Source: CAWAND01 sp963783335 (GTDB lineage: Bacteria; Chloroflexota; Anaerolineae; Anaerolineales; E44-bin32). From it: DNA of 64,000 bases. Made by a program: the position numbers and the translations under genes. The stretch is taken from the NCBI GenBank assembly GCA_963783335.1, contig CAWAND010000006.1:233206-297205 (forward strand), given 5' to 3'. Positions 17,839-27,465 of the stretch are shown piece by piece (position 1 is the first letter of the stretch; each line of letters begins with the position of its first letter). The notes beneath the pieces were generated by a model, which was given only the letters and a program-made list of their open reading frames with translations, was not told the DNA's origin and did no database searches.

Positions 17839-17974
17839 GGCCCACCTCTTGGCGGGGCGAACCGCTTTATTCCTTGGGCTGTAATCCGAGTTTGTTTGGC
17901 CGACAGCTGGAGCGAAACTCGCCCCATGATCGGGCCCCAGGTATCTCGCCGAGGGCGGTCCGGCTACGCCGATC

Positions 17975-19360
17975 TCACATCGGTCCCCCGCCCCAGATCG
18001 TCTCGTACAGAAGGAAGATGTTCAAGGCTACGATCAGGGCCGCCACAATCCAGGCGATGATCGTGGTGATCCTTCGGTTGACCAATACCCCCATCAGCTT
18101 TCGATCCGAAGAGAACACGACCAGCGGGATGATGGCGAACGGCAGCCCGAAGCTCAGGACCACCTGACTGAGCACAAGCGTGTTGGTTGGATCCAGGTGC
18201 AGCCCGATGACGATAAACGATGGCAGCATGGTCATCAGACGTCGGATCCACATCGGTATCTTGCGATGGATGAACCCCTGCATGATGATCTGGCCGGCCA
18301 TCGTACCCACCGTGGACGACGAGTGGCCCGAAGCTAACAGCGAGATGGCGAAGATCAGGCTGGCCGCCCCGCCCAGCAGCGGCTCGAGGGTGCGATAGGC
18401 CTCCTCGATACTGGCAATGTTGCTCAGCCCGTGAGTGTAGAAAGTCGAAGCGGCCATGATCAGCATGGCGGCGTTGACCAAACCAGCGATCGTCATGGCG
18501 ATCAGGATATCGGCCACCTCAAACTTGAACAGGCGGCGCAGCTGCTGAGGCTCGCGGGTGACAATCCGCCCCTGCGTCAAACCAGAGTGCAGAAAGATGG
18601 CGTGCGGCATGACCGTGGCACCCAAAATGCCGGTCGCCAGCAGGATGCTCTCCGGCCCGGCAAAGGTGGGGACGACGGTACTGTAGGCAATTGCCCCCCA
18701 ATCCGGCTTATCGATGATCGTCTCAATCAAGTAGCAGACAGCGATAATCCCCACCAGGCCGGTGATCAGCGCCTCCAGCGGCCGGAATCCACCATGCTCG
18801 AGAAGCAGAACTACCAATGTCAGCACACCCATCAGCATGGCGGGGATGAGCAGCTCCGGTAGGCCAATGGCGGCGCCAATGTTGGCGAAAAGGCCGGGGA
18901 ACAGCAGATACACGCCAAGCGCAGCACCCAGAAACTCGGCCAGGTCAGTCGCCATGGCCACCAACTCCATCATGATCCACATCACGAAGGTGGCCCAAGG
19001 CGGGTAGCGATCCCGCATCATCTCCGCCAGGTTTTTGCCGGTGGCGATGCCGAGCTTGGCGGACATGGATTGGATCAGCATGGCCATGAAGTTGCTGGCG
19101 AATACTACCCATACCAGGGTGTAGCCAAATTTGGCGCCGGACTGGATGTTGGTGGCGTAGTTGCCCGGATCGATGTAGGCCACGGCGGCGATGAAGGCCG
19201 GCCCCATGAAAGGCAGCAGGCGCTTGATGATGTTCTTTTCTTCTTTACCCTCCAGGATTTCTTGTGCGGCCGAGACCGTGCCCTTATCCGCCGGGCCATG
19301 GCGGGTTTTCGGATGATCCGAGGGCTGGTCTACGGCGGAAGTCGGTGGAAGATCGGGCAT
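17975..19360 (-). CDS. mntH: Nramp-family Mn2+/Fe2+ transporter
   Basis: About 461 aa with 11 predicted TM helices. The metal-binding motif DPGNYATNIQSG in TM1 and MPHAIFLHSG in TM6 are both intact, as expected for a proton-coupled divalent metal importer in the cytoplasmic membrane. A rather long hydrophilic N-terminus (about 45 aa) precedes TM1. The start is the ATG at 19358-19360 rather than the TTG two codons earlier. It follows the dtxR-type regulator gene by 16 bases and is likely co-transcribed with and controlled by it. Confidence 0.95.
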   Translation of the reverse strand: MPDLPPTSAVDQPSDHPKTRHGPADKGTVSAAQEILEGKEEKNIIKRLLPFMGPAFIAAVAYIDPGNYATNIQSGAKFGYTLVWVVFASNFMAMLIQSMSAKLGIATGKNLAEMMRDRYPPWATFVMWIMMELVAMATDLAEFLGAALGVYLLFPGLFANIGAAIGLPELLIPAMLMGVLTLVVLLLEHGGFRPLEALITGLVGIIAVCYLIETIIDKPDWGAIAYSTVVPTFAGPESILLATGILGATVMPHAIFLHSGLTQGRIVTREPQQLRRLFKFEVADILIAMTIAGLVNAAMLIMAASTFYTHGLSNIASIEEAYRTLEPLLGGAASLIFAISLLASGHSSSTVGTMAGQIIMQGFIHRKIPMWIRRLMTMLPSFIVIGLHLDPTNTLVLSQVVLSFGLPFAIIPLVVFSSDRKLMGVLVNRRITTIIAWIVAALIVALNIFLLYETIWGGGPM

Positions 19361-19376
19361 GCCCAAACCTCAGCTT

Positions 19377-20051
19377 CTACGAGTGGGCTGGATGCGGATC
19401 CAGCTGCTTGACAAACACGTGGCTGGCAGTTGTCTGGCCGACAATCACCGGGTTGCCGCCCACCTTGATGGTGAGCAGGCCGTCGAGCGGCTCGACGGCC
19501 TCCACCTCGATCATCGTGCCCGGGTACAGACCCAGGTCTTCCAATCGAGCCAGCAGCTCCGGATCCCTGTCATAGACCTCAACCACTTCGGCCTGGGTCC
19601 CGGCGGCCAGATTCGCCAGCCGGGTCCGCCCGGCATCGCTGATCGAGCCATCCAGGGCCGGGATAGGCGATCCATGCGGATCCGAGGTTGGATATCCGAG
19701 GCGCTCGTCGATTCGCGCTTCCAGATAGTCCGAAAGGACGTGCTCCAGCTTCTCTGCTTCTTCGTGCAGTCGATCCCAGGGGATATCCAGCGCTCGGGCG
19801 AGGTAGGTTTCGAGCAGCCTGTGGTGGCGGATCACTTCGAGGGCGATCTTGCGGCCGTCATCGGTCAGCGTCACACCTTGATACGGCTCATAGGCTACCC
19901 AGCCGTTGTGCGAGAGCTTCTTGAGCATGCCGGTGACCGTGGCCGGCGAAAACCCGAACCGGTCCGCCAGCATCGAGGTGGTAACCTGCCCGTGGTCGAG
20001 TTCAAGGCCGTAAATCTCTTTGAGGTAGTTCTGGTCGGCTTCTGTGATCAT
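19377..20051 (-). CDS. DtxR/MntR-family metal-dependent regulator with FeoA domain
   Basis: 224 aa. The winged helix at residues 5-60 contains TTSMLADRFGFSPATVTGML. The dimerisation domain follows (RHHRLLETYLARAL, HEEAEKLEHVLSD, with His/Glu metal ligands). A C-terminal SH3-like FeoA domain has AEVVEVYDRDPELLARLEDL, then GLYPGT. This is the metal-sensing repressor class that shuts off Mn or Fe uptake when the metal is bound. It is first gene of an operon with mntH. A DtxR-like palindrome sits 18 bases before its ATG, suggesting autoregulation. Confidence 0.93.
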   Translation of the reverse strand: MITEADQNYLKEIYGLELDHGQVTTSMLADRFGFSPATVTGMLKKLSHNGWVAYEPYQGVTLTDDGRKIALEVIRHHRLLETYLARALDIPWDRLHEEAEKLEHVLSDYLEARIDERLGYPTSDPHGSPIPALDGSISDAGRTRLANLAAGTQAEVVEVYDRDPELLARLEDLGLYPGTMIEVEAVEPLDGLLTIKVGGNPVIVGQTTASHVFVKQLDPHPAHS

Positions 20052-20068
20052 TGTTCCCTAAACCTTGA

Positions 20069-20084
20069 TTTAGGCTCACCTAAA
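20069..20084. promoter_or_regulatory. DtxR/MntR-type operator
   Basis: TTTAGGCTCACCTAAA has perfect TTTAGG/CCTAAA arms around CTCA and matches the DtxR-family box (TTAGGTTAGCCTAA-like). It lies 18-33 bases upstream of the dtxR-type gene start, where it would cover the promoter of the regulator-mntH operon. Confidence 0.8.
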
Positions 20085-20295
20085 GCACGGCCATTGTCGT
20101 CCATCGGAGTGGATCTGTCAAGGGATTGACTGGGAAACGCGACTGCGAGAGGAATCTGCCCTCCCGAGGTCCAATCGCCTGACGCATGAGTGCCCCTGCG
20201 GAAGGCCACGCTCAGGAGGGCGGCTGTTCGGGGGAAATTCCTAAGGCCAGTCTGCTTTCCGCCAGGCTTCCCCACTCCGCCCACGTGGGATGCCC

Positions 20296-21087
20296 CTAAC
20301 CACCCTGGCTCGGCTCTTGGGGGACCCCCAGCAGATAGGGGACGACGCTCGTTCCCGACTTGAGCTCTCCCGTTTCCCAGGCAAAACGCCGCCCGGGATC
20401 GGCAGCCAGCGCCAGCTGGCGCATTTCGTCGCCCGTGTAGGTCCTTAGAACCGAGACGACGCCATCCCAGCCAACCAACAGCGGCACGATAGGGATGACG
20501 TAGGTCAGAAAGAGTCGGCTGAGACGGAGCGGTCGGATGGCGGGCGTCAACAGGAGCACCGCCAGGGGCGACAGGGCGAACTGGATCAGGTGACGCACAT
20601 CACGCCGCTGGCCCTCGAAGATCGCGATGGCCTGACCCTCAGCGACTGAATTCTCAAGGATCCTCTGGGCAGCGGCGGGAGGAAAATGGTGGAAGGCAAG
20701 AAACATCGTTCGCAGGCCGACCAGGTCCCGCGGTACTTCGGCCGCGTCAACGGGCCTCGACTCGAAAGTCAGGGCCCCGGGCATTTCCCTGATGGCCGCA
20801 CTGATGGACTCAACGTTCGGGTAAGCGTCTGTCAATCTCACATGAACACCAGGCACGGAGGCCTGAATCGCTGGCACCAAGCCGGACCAAACCTGGCCGG
20901 CTCCGGCACCGAGGTCGATGATCCGGTTTTCGCCGGTGCGCGTCAGCCCTGCCACCAGCACATCCGCCGCCGGCGCGAAGAGGCCCAGTCGACCGACCGC
21001 CATCCCGAGGTAGTCGGTCATGAAATTCCGTAAAGGCTCGGGGAACCAGCCGGCGTCCAAAAACTCGAACGCCTGGAAGCGCTTCAT
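20296..21087 (-). CDS. Class I SAM-methyltransferase-like protein
   Basis: 263 aa. Motif I appears as RIIDLGAGAGQVWSGLVPAI and the acidic loop as VRLTDAYPNVESI; then MFLAFHHFPPAAAQRILENS corresponds to the motif IV region. A hydrophobic segment near residues 170-215 (SPLAVLLLTPAIRPLRLSRL and beyond) is unusual for the family and may contact membrane. Substrate unknown. Confidence 0.8.
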   Translation of the reverse strand: MKRFQAFEFLDAGWFPEPLRNFMTDYLGMAVGRLGLFAPAADVLVAGLTRTGENRIIDLGAGAGQVWSGLVPAIQASVPGVHVRLTDAYPNVESISAAIREMPGALTFESRPVDAAEVPRDLVGLRTMFLAFHHFPPAAAQRILENSVAEGQAIAIFEGQRRDVRHLIQFALSPLAVLLLTPAIRPLRLSRLFLTYVIPIVPLLVGWDGVVSVLRTYTGDEMRQLALAADPGRRFAWETGELKSGTSVVPYLLGVPQEPSQGG

Positions 21088-21160
21088 CTTGATCCGCTCA
21101 TTTTCTGTTCAACTCCCACTCGATCACTCCTCCACCCGAGACCCTCGGGTGAGAGAAATG

Positions 21161-21628
21161 TTAGTCGGCGGAGACGCCGAGATAGATGACCTCAGGGAAG
21201 CCATTGTTCAAGTCTTCCCAAAACCCGTCGGCCAAATGCTCTGGGAAAACGGTATGGTTGTGCAAATCTTCCCTCGCCAGCCAAGCCACATCGCGGATGT
21301 AGTCTTCATCAGGGCCGTTTCCGGCCACATTGTCGAGCGTGATGGCACCGGAGAACGAGTCACACAGAAAGTAGAGTTCGAGGTGGTGCACGCCGGCCTT
21401 CTCTTCGACAAATTCACGCAGGTACACCAATTTCCCGACATCCACCCGCAGACCGGTTTCCTCAAAGACCTCCCGCTCAGCGCAAGCCAGTATCGATCCA
21501 TCATCAGGCTCCATGCCACCACCGGGCGGAACCCACCAAGTGTTGCCGGTGAGAGGGTCGACGTGCTTTACGAGCAGCAGTCTGTCATCCTCAACGAAAA
21601 TGACGGCGGCTCTCACGCGCTGGTGCAC
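21161..21628 (-). CDS. Nudix hydrolase
   Basis: 155 aa. The Nudix box is nearly complete: GGGMEPDDGSILACAEREV, then FEETGL. The first Glu is replaced by Asp, while the REVxEE metal-binding core is intact. These enzymes cleave nucleoside diphosphates linked to another moiety. GTG at 21626-21628 follows GGAGG at 5 bases. Specific substrate unknown. Confidence 0.88.
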   Translation of the reverse strand: MHQRVRAAVIFVEDDRLLLVKHVDPLTGNTWWVPPGGGMEPDDGSILACAEREVFEETGLRVDVGKLVYLREFVEEKAGVHHLELYFLCDSFSGAITLDNVAGNGPDEDYIRDVAWLAREDLHNHTVFPEHLADGFWEDLNNGFPEVIYLGVSAD

Positions 21629-21792
21629 CAGTGCCTCCGATGACCTGCGCTTCGCCCGAAAAGGTTCACCCCTGAAAGGGCTGCCAACTTCTGACTTGTT
21701 CAGCTTCAGCGAAGGGCGAAGAGCGCAATGGCCACGTGAGAAATGGGAAGAGTCCCAATATGATACTCAGGCTTGAGATGTTTGGAAACGGA

Positions 21793-23021
21793 CTAGCCGA
21801 GCCCCCCGGCGATTCTTGAAGCCGCCGGCGACGCTTTGAGGCGCAGCATGGCCAGGATCCCCATGGCCGGTCCGGGCGCCAAAAAGGCGAAGGCCCAGCG
21901 CCAACCGACGAGCGTTTCAACATAGGGCACAAGCCAGATCGTGGCGACCGTGATGGTGAAACCAGCCGCCAGCTGCAGGGTCAGGGCGGTGCCCACATAC
22001 GCCTGATCGGCCAATTCGGTGACCATAGTTGAAAACTGTGCCGAATCGGCCACCACCACAAACCCCCATATCAAGCCCACCGCTAGAACGAGCCAAGGAG
22101 ATGCGCCGAACGTCCATCCGATCAACAAAGCGCAGCCGCCCGAGACGGCCATCATCAGGATGGTGGTTCTTGTCCTACCCCAGCGATCGGCTATCGCCCC
22201 ACCCGCCCAGCACCCTAGCCCGCCCGCAAGAAAGATACCGAAGGTGGCAAAAGCAGCCGTGGCGCCGACGGGCGCTCCGCTTGCCCGCAGCGCCTCGCCA
22301 AAGAAGACGGCGAACCAAGCATACATGGCGAACAGTTCCCACATGTGGCCAACATAGCCGAGCGTCGCCAGGCGGACGCCGCGGTTGGCGAAAGCCCGAC
22401 CGGCTTGCCTGAAGGTCAAAGACCGCATCGGGAAACGGGTATTTTCCCTGGGTCAGTCCAAACTCGGTGATCAGCCCGCCCAGCAAGCGTCAGGGCCGAA
22501 GTGGCATAGATCACCAGTCGCCAATCCAGACCCCCCAGCCCGTTGACCAGGTGCGGCATCCCATTGCCGACCACGATGGCCCCCGCCAGCACGCCCAGGG
22601 CCAGCCCCGCCCATCCCGGAACCAGGTAGAAATCAGCTTGAAGGCCGGAGGATAGACGCCTAGCCAGAAAGAACCCCGTGGCAAATCGCAGGGGAATGCC
22701 GACCCCCGCACCACCGACCAACCCAAGCAGCGCATTGGCGAGAGCCGCACCCACCGCCCCGCCCAGGATGACATGCCGCGGGGCCACAATGTCCGCCAGA
22801 TTGAACAGGCTGGAAGCCACCGCCCCAGTCACAAAGCCGATTTGAACGGCGATGGTCAGCCAGGCCGAAGCGCTGGCGGAAAGCTGCCACAGCTCCTTCA
22901 GCTGTGGAATGACTGCTGAGGCCGAAAACCAGGTCGACATCGACAAAACCAGCGTGATCGCCAGCAGAGTCAACGCACGCCATCGGCCGCCCCGCACCGC
23001 CTGTTCCTCGCCCTCGGTCAC
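21793..23021 (-). pseudogene. MFS transporter broken by two frameshifts
   Basis: The N-terminal half (from GTG at 23021, SD GGGAGGGG) has six TM helices, with LVLSMSTWFSASAVIPQL and WLTIAVQIGFVTGAVASSLF. The C-terminal half is in a different frame and has GYVGHMWELFAMYAWFAVFF and GGAIADRWGRTRTTI. The join passes through a third frame around 22430-22490 (GGLITEFGLTQGKYPFPDA), so two indels are needed: one in the GGGCGGG run near 22490 and one near 22435. As an intact protein this would be an about 400-aa major facilitator. A CRP/FNR-like site lies 264 bases upstream. Confidence 0.8.
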
Positions 23022-23350
23022 GATCTGCCCCTCCCTCCCGCGTTATCCCACTTTGCAGCCCAGGGTCAAGCGAAGCTGAACCGGCCCTCGGTCCGCCTTG
23101 GGCAGGCACCGCGAGTCGGACCCGGTGTCCCGATCAGTTGAGATGATCCGAGGCATGATTGGGTTTCTGAGCCCCGCCGGCTCGTCCTTGACAAGCTGCT
23201 GCGCGTTCCGGCGGCGCGCCATACTCTATGTCAGGCACCGGTCCGATGCAAATGACACCCAGCGGGTGCCGCTGCCGGCAGGTTTTGTGAAATCTGTCAC
23301 AAGCCTCCGCAGCCTGGCGGGACTAGCGACTGGGGCCCATAGTCCACGTC
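23022..23350. other. Gene-free stretch with a CRP/FNR-like site
   Basis: No supported coding frame. It contains the palindrome at 23285-23302 and is presumably the promoter region of the MFS gene. Confidence 0.45.
23285..23302. promoter_or_regulatory. CRP/FNR-type palindrome TTGTGA-N6-TCACAA
   Basis: TTGTGAAATCTGTCACAA has perfect arms and a 6-base spacer. It is placed between the alpha/beta hydrolase stop and the MFS gene start, 264 bases ahead of the latter. Confidence 0.6.
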
Positions 23351-24676
23351 TCAATCGGCTTTTGGAATGGAGAAGGATGCTCCGTCCTTCAAGAAGGCAT
23401 TGTAGAACTTCAGCACCAAGTCGTTCATGGCCTCAATCGTCCGGATGCTGTCCGTGGCGGCCCCGCCCCCCTTGGGCACTGAGGCGTTGATCACCGAAAC
23501 AAGAACGGGGGACACCAGCGGGAGATCGGTCAGGCTCATGTGGTTGGTGCCTTGAAGGTGGACTTCGAAAGCTTGTGGAGCCGTAGCATCGACGTGCTTG
23601 AAGGCGATGACCAGATCGGGATCCTGGTTGGCTTCTATCAGCCGCACCATATCGTCAGCCAGGATGTTCAGGATCGGCGTTGGATAGACCGTATCGTTCA
23701 AGACGTACTTGCCATCCGCATAGGCCAAATACTCGCCCCCCATGTCGGCGTCCAAGTTGACCACGGCGTCGATATCGTCCCGCTCCCGCGCAACCTGGGC
23801 GCTGGATTCTCCACCCAGGCTGTGTCCTATCAGTCCGATCTTCCCGGCTTCGACGAGCCTGTAGACGGCATCCGAGTTCGCATCCTTTGCGCGGTTGAGG
23901 ATCGTATCCAGCACAAAGTTGATGTCCCCCGTGCGCAGCGCTATCCACGACTTTTCGATTGCGAACGAGGTGGCCTCGTCATATTTCCCAGCATTGACGT
24001 CCTGGACTTCCCTCAGGAAGCCAGGATCCACCATAATCCGGCGACCGTCGACGCCGATAGTCATCAAAGAATGGTAAGGATGGTCGATCGAACACACGAC
24101 ATAACCGTTGCTCGCCAGCTCGAGGAAGGTCGATGTGTTGCTGGTCTTAACGCCAAAGGCCCCGTGAGAAAACACGACCAGCGGGTAGGGACCGCCATCG
24201 TCATCCGGATACCAGAAAGCCACGTTGACCTGCCTGTGTTCACCCGTGTTGGTGAAGGTTTCGATCCGGCTCGGGTCGGTGTAGCTGGTGGCGAAGGTGG
24301 CCACCTGGTGTGTTCCGGTGATCCTGGGAGATGCGTGCTGAGGGAAGATCAGAGCAGGGGTGAGTGCAAGGCAAACCAGAAGCAGGACCGTGACGGCATG
24401 CACGACCATGTGTCCGGTCGGAACTCCGCCGTCTTCTGTCCTCCTGCTCACCAGAGCTCTTACGCCAAGCCCCGCCCAGATCAGGAGCAGCGCCGCCAGT
24501 CCGTACCAGCGGAAGCTCCATTCAATGACCGACACGAGCGTAAGCAGCACAAACGCACCCAAAGCGCCAATTCGGATGAAGCTCTTGAGCTTTTCCTGGC
24601 GCGACCGGGTCACGATGCAGTAGCTGGCGAAGGACAATTCAGCGACCAAGGCAGCAATCAGAACCCATGTTGTCAT
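23351..24676 (-). CDS. Membrane-anchored alpha/beta hydrolase (PAF-acetylhydrolase / dienelactone-hydrolase-like)
   Basis: 441 aa. The N-terminal 125 residues hold four hydrophobic helices. The hydrolase domain follows with NVAFWYPDDDGGPYPLVVFS, then HGAFG (oxyanion region). The nucleophile elbow GLIGHSLGGESSAQ has Ser intact, and DLVIAFKHVDA and GTNHMSLTDLP supply the likely acid and the catalytic His. Fusion of a membrane part to a lipase-like domain suggests a lipid or ester substrate at the membrane. The start follows AGGAGAG. Confidence 0.85.
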   Translation of the reverse strand: MTTWVLIAALVAELSFASYCIVTRSRQEKLKSFIRIGALGAFVLLTLVSVIEWSFRWYGLAALLLIWAGLGVRALVSRRTEDGGVPTGHMVVHAVTVLLLVCLALTPALIFPQHASPRITGTHQVATFATSYTDPSRIETFTNTGEHRQVNVAFWYPDDDGGPYPLVVFSHGAFGVKTSNTSTFLELASNGYVVCSIDHPYHSLMTIGVDGRRIMVDPGFLREVQDVNAGKYDEATSFAIEKSWIALRTGDINFVLDTILNRAKDANSDAVYRLVEAGKIGLIGHSLGGESSAQVARERDDIDAVVNLDADMGGEYLAYADGKYVLNDTVYPTPILNILADDMVRLIEANQDPDLVIAFKHVDATAPQAFEVHLQGTNHMSLTDLPLVSPVLVSVINASVPKGGGAATDSIRTIEAMNDLVLKFYNAFLKDGASFSIPKAD

Positions 24677-24795
24677 CTCAGCTCTCCTGATCCGCTATTG
24701 TGCTAGCGCGGCGGACGGCGGACACGGTCAAGTTTGATCCGATGAGGGTCGTGCGAATGGGGTCGTCCTTAAGGTCGTTGGCGCGGCCGGCTGGG

Positions 24796-25446
24796 CTACC
24801 AGATGAGGGGAATGAGACGATAGCGGGTTGTCTGGCAGTACCCCTCGTAACCGGCCAGTTCGTGGCGCAAGAGTTGTTCCTCGTTCTGGATGCGTCCAAT
24901 CAGAGTCAGCGGAAAGACGATGGAGGGCACCAGGCCCCACCACGAGCCCAGAGCCAGCGGTGTGAGAACGAACATGACCGTCATCGCCAGGTACATGGGG
25001 TGACGAACTATGGCATACGGCCCGCTTCCAATCACAACCTGCTCCGAATCAACTTCAACGATTCTGGAGGCGAACCGGTTCTCGCGCAGCGTCAACGCAA
25101 ACAAGGCATACCCGGTGAGGATTGCCGCATCCGCCAGAACGACGATTACCAGCGGGACAAGCGACCACCCAAAGCGCTGGTCCAATCCGGGAACGACCAA
25201 GAGCAGGATCATGGCTATCGACGAAAACAAGACAATCTTTCTCTGCTGCGGTTGGGTCTCACGACTTCGCATCCGTCGCTCAAGCAGATCTGGGACCCTC
25301 AACAGGATGATCAAGCCCACCGCCCCCACCGGCAGGAAGAGCAGGGCGAGGTAGACCCAGGCCTGCCAGTAAGAGAGTGTTCCGGTCGGCAGAAAGAGCA
25401 GCAGCCCCACGAACAGAACACCGGCTGCCATTCGCCAGGCAACCAT
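24796..25446 (-). CDS. Isoprenylcysteine carboxyl methyltransferase-family membrane protein
   Basis: 216 aa from the ATG at 25444-25446; the 75 upstream codons of the longer frame are Arg/Pro-rich and not supported. It has five TM helices. The C-terminal block YAIVRHPMYLAMTVMFVLTP plus NEEQLLRHELAGYEGYCQTT is the SAM/lipid-binding signature of ICMT/PEMT-type enzymes (RHPxY and ExxL...YxxY). Substrate in bacteria unknown. A second close relative lies at 32.5-33.2 kb. Confidence 0.9.
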   Translation of the reverse strand: MVAWRMAAGVLFVGLLLFLPTGTLSYWQAWVYLALLFLPVGAVGLIILLRVPDLLERRMRSRETQPQQRKIVLFSSIAMILLLVVPGLDQRFGWSLVPLVIVVLADAAILTGYALFALTLRENRFASRIVEVDSEQVVIGSGPYAIVRHPMYLAMTVMFVLTPLALGSWWGLVPSIVFPLTLIGRIQNEEQLLRHELAGYEGYCQTTRYRLIPLIW

Positions 25447-25790
25447 GCTCAATAAGGCGGTTCTTGATCGACGGGAGGACCCCACGGCTGAAATCCTCGG
25501 GCGCGGCCGTGCGGAGGTAGGGCCCGCCGGTCGCGTGGTGGCGGCACACCGACTCGGGTGAATTCCGCGTACCACCGCCTCAAGTATGCCCCTGTCTTTG
25601 AGACGGAAGCCAGTACTTAGTGGCCCATTTTGGGGAGGACGTTTGTCCGGGCGGGTTGACGGGTGAGGCACAAACGGCCGGCGGCAGCCAGGAAGGGGAT
25701 CTGTTCAATTGCCTTCCCGCACCCGCGCTGGAGACCCCGGACAGCGCCAAAGCTTTCGGCCGAGAAAGGGCGCCAAGCTCCCGATCATTC

Positions 25791-25815
25791 CAAAAGAAAG
25801 CGCCCCTAGGGGCGC
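25791..25815 (-). terminator. Rho-independent terminator
   Basis: On the minus strand, GCGCCCCTAGGGGCGC (25800-25815) is followed directly by TTTCTTTTG. It lies about 30 bases after the presumed true stop of the cytochrome gene (25846). It sits inside the longer open frame, which shows that the longer frame is not translated. Confidence 0.85.
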
Positions 25816-25845
25816 GCTCTCGGTTGTGTTGGGTACGATTTTGGC

Positions 25846-26518
25846 CTATCCCCTGCCCCGGTCGTGGCCCCTCAAGGTCTGAAGACACGAGTCGCAAATG
25901 GCTTGAAGTCACCTTCGTCACTTCAAATCCCGTGGCAGCCGTGCCATCCGTTGCGTGGCCCGAATGACAACTGGTGCAGGTCTCGGCTTGGGCCGTCGTT
26001 GCTTGCCATTCGGCAAGACGCTCGTGCCAGTGATTGGGACCCGCTTCTTCGCCCCCACGACGACCTTGCAGACCTTGCACCGTGATTTTGGGAACATAGC
26101 CTCGTTGGACCACGTCCTGATGGCACTTCAAGCAGTTCGCATCCTGGATTGGCACCGTCTGCTTGGCTGGCTGGACGGCTGTGTGGGTGTACCAGGCGAG
26201 TGCATTGTGGGCGCCGAGCAGCTCGGCGCTCATTCTCCCCTTGATCCCGGGACCGGAATGGCAGTCGATACAGCGGGTGGGCATCGATTGATCCGCGTGA
26301 AAGGATGCCAGATTGACGGCCTGCCCGGCGGTACTCCGTTCCAAGAAGATTGACTCCGGCTGCGTATGACACGACGCGCAGAACGGGTCGTGGGTTTCCT
26401 GGCTGGCGGCAAATGCGAAGCCGCTGGCAGCGACGATGGCGGCCAAGAACACGCCGGCGCCGAGGACCCCGAAGAGGTTTAAACGACGCCTTGTGGGCGA
26501 GGCAGGGATTTTGGACAT
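25846..26518 (-). pseudogene. Membrane-anchored multihaem c-type cytochrome (NapC/NirT-like) with a 3' frameshift
   Basis: The N-terminal anchor helix (residues 13-38) is followed by four CxxCH haem motifs: CASCH, CIDCH, CLKCH and CTSCH. These are typical of quinol-oxidising cytochromes feeding periplasmic reductases. After GFEVTKVTSS the open frame runs on for 100 residues of unnatural sequence through a perfect terminator (25791-25815). Another frame gives ICDSCLQTLRGH and a stop at 25846, which looks like the true end with a fifth site (CDSCL for CxxCH). A frameshift near 25890 and loss of that His are therefore likely. Confidence 0.75.
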
Positions 26519-26733
26519 CGATGGACTCCGTGAACGTTGAACCGACCCAAAGGAAAATGGACACTATCCCCCTGGTAACTCCTGCCGGAGAGCTTGGGCT
26601 CGGGCATCTAGTCAGCATTTGGGGCAGCTGCCATGAAAGGAGTTAGCCAGAAAGGGCCGATTATGCGCCCGCCACAGTCCCGACGCAGGCCACTCCCCCC
26701 CCTGCTGAGTTAAGGCCCCGCCCGATGGAACAG

Positions 26734-27042
26734 CTAGCGCTGGGTCCGTTCTTGAATATAGAGATAGGCCGGTAGGGCACACGAAAGGCCCACAAGAAGG
26801 TTGAGTAGGATGAACCAGATCGGCTGAGGCCCGGTTCCTTTGCGGTGGGCACGAAACATCAACAGCCAGAAGCCCAGGGACCCCAACACAAGGTCGGAGT
26901 CGAGGCCCTTCACAGCCGGGTTGACGACAATCGCCGAGAGAAATGCGGACAGACTGGCCCCTTGCGCCATGAAATGCTGGCCGTAGAACCAGTAAGGGAC
27001 CACGGTGCCGATCACCGCCAGCCCAAGGTAAACATACTGCAT
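26734..27042 (-). CDS. DUF2834 small membrane protein
   Basis: 102 aa with three hydrophobic helices. The pattern YLGLAVIGTVVPYWFYGQHF, a central SDLVLGSLGFWLLMFR and C-terminal NLLVGLSCALPAYLYIQERT are the DUF2834 signature (last helix GxSxALPxYLxxRE). The start follows GGGGAGGG. Function unknown. Confidence 0.85.
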   Translation of the reverse strand: MQYVYLGLAVIGTVVPYWFYGQHFMAQGASLSAFLSAIVVNPAVKGLDSDLVLGSLGFWLLMFRAHRKGTGPQPIWFILLNLLVGLSCALPAYLYIQERTQR

Positions 27043-27087
27043 GGTTCCCTCCCCTTGATGAAGGACAACATGGGGGCATGTCCCCGA

Positions 27088-27465
27088 TTATGCCGCTCCG
27101 TTGTCCAACGGTGTCCCCTGGTGGAATCTCAAACGCCAACCTTGCGGCGTCCGGGACCAAATGGAACACCGCCGGGCACGCCGAGGCTGACCGCCCAACT
27201 CGTCTTGGTTGACGTAGGTCACCTGGACGACATCCCGGCTAAGTGCTCGAATCTTGAAGTCCGTCAGTGGCAACTCAGCAGCGATGGGGGAGGCTGGAGC
27301 GTCCAGCGTTTCCTGCCGGGAATGGAGCCTTCCCGAGCGGCCGATTTCGAAGTAATCCGCCGCAAGGATCTCTTCCATATAGGCGCGGTCAAAGCGGGTT
27401 TCGCCTTGCCAGAGTGACTCTTCAAGGCGTTCGAGTTCCACTCGGTCTTCAGAAAGACTATCCAT
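27088..27465 (-). CDS. DUF4440 / NTF2-like protein
   Basis: 125 aa from the ATG at 27463-27465. The N-terminal helix LERLEESLWQGETRFDRAYM, then EEILAADYFEIGRSGRL and the C-terminal ARRCSIWSRTPQGWRLRFHQ followed by GTP, are typical of DUF4440 proteins with the cone-shaped NTF2 fold. These act as ligand-binding or ketosteroid-isomerase-like domains. The longer upstream frame is not supported. Confidence 0.85.
   Translation of the reverse strand: MDSLSEDRVELERLEESLWQGETRFDRAYMEEILAADYFEIGRSGRLHSRQETLDAPASPIAAELPLTDFKIRALSRDVVQVTYVNQDELGGQPRRARRCSIWSRTPQGWRLRFHQGTPLDNGAA

Noticed and set aside
16993..18060. 355-codon plus-strand open frame
   Set aside because: Antisense to the TPR gene; no protein-like features.
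23540..24706. 388-codon plus-strand open frame
   Set aside because: It is antisense to the membrane-anchored alpha/beta hydrolase, whose motifs (GHSLGGE) are clear. It shows no family resemblance.
25580..25845. C-terminal 90 codons of the long cytochrome open frame
   Set aside because: They include a rho-independent terminator and have no haem motifs; a frameshift explains them.
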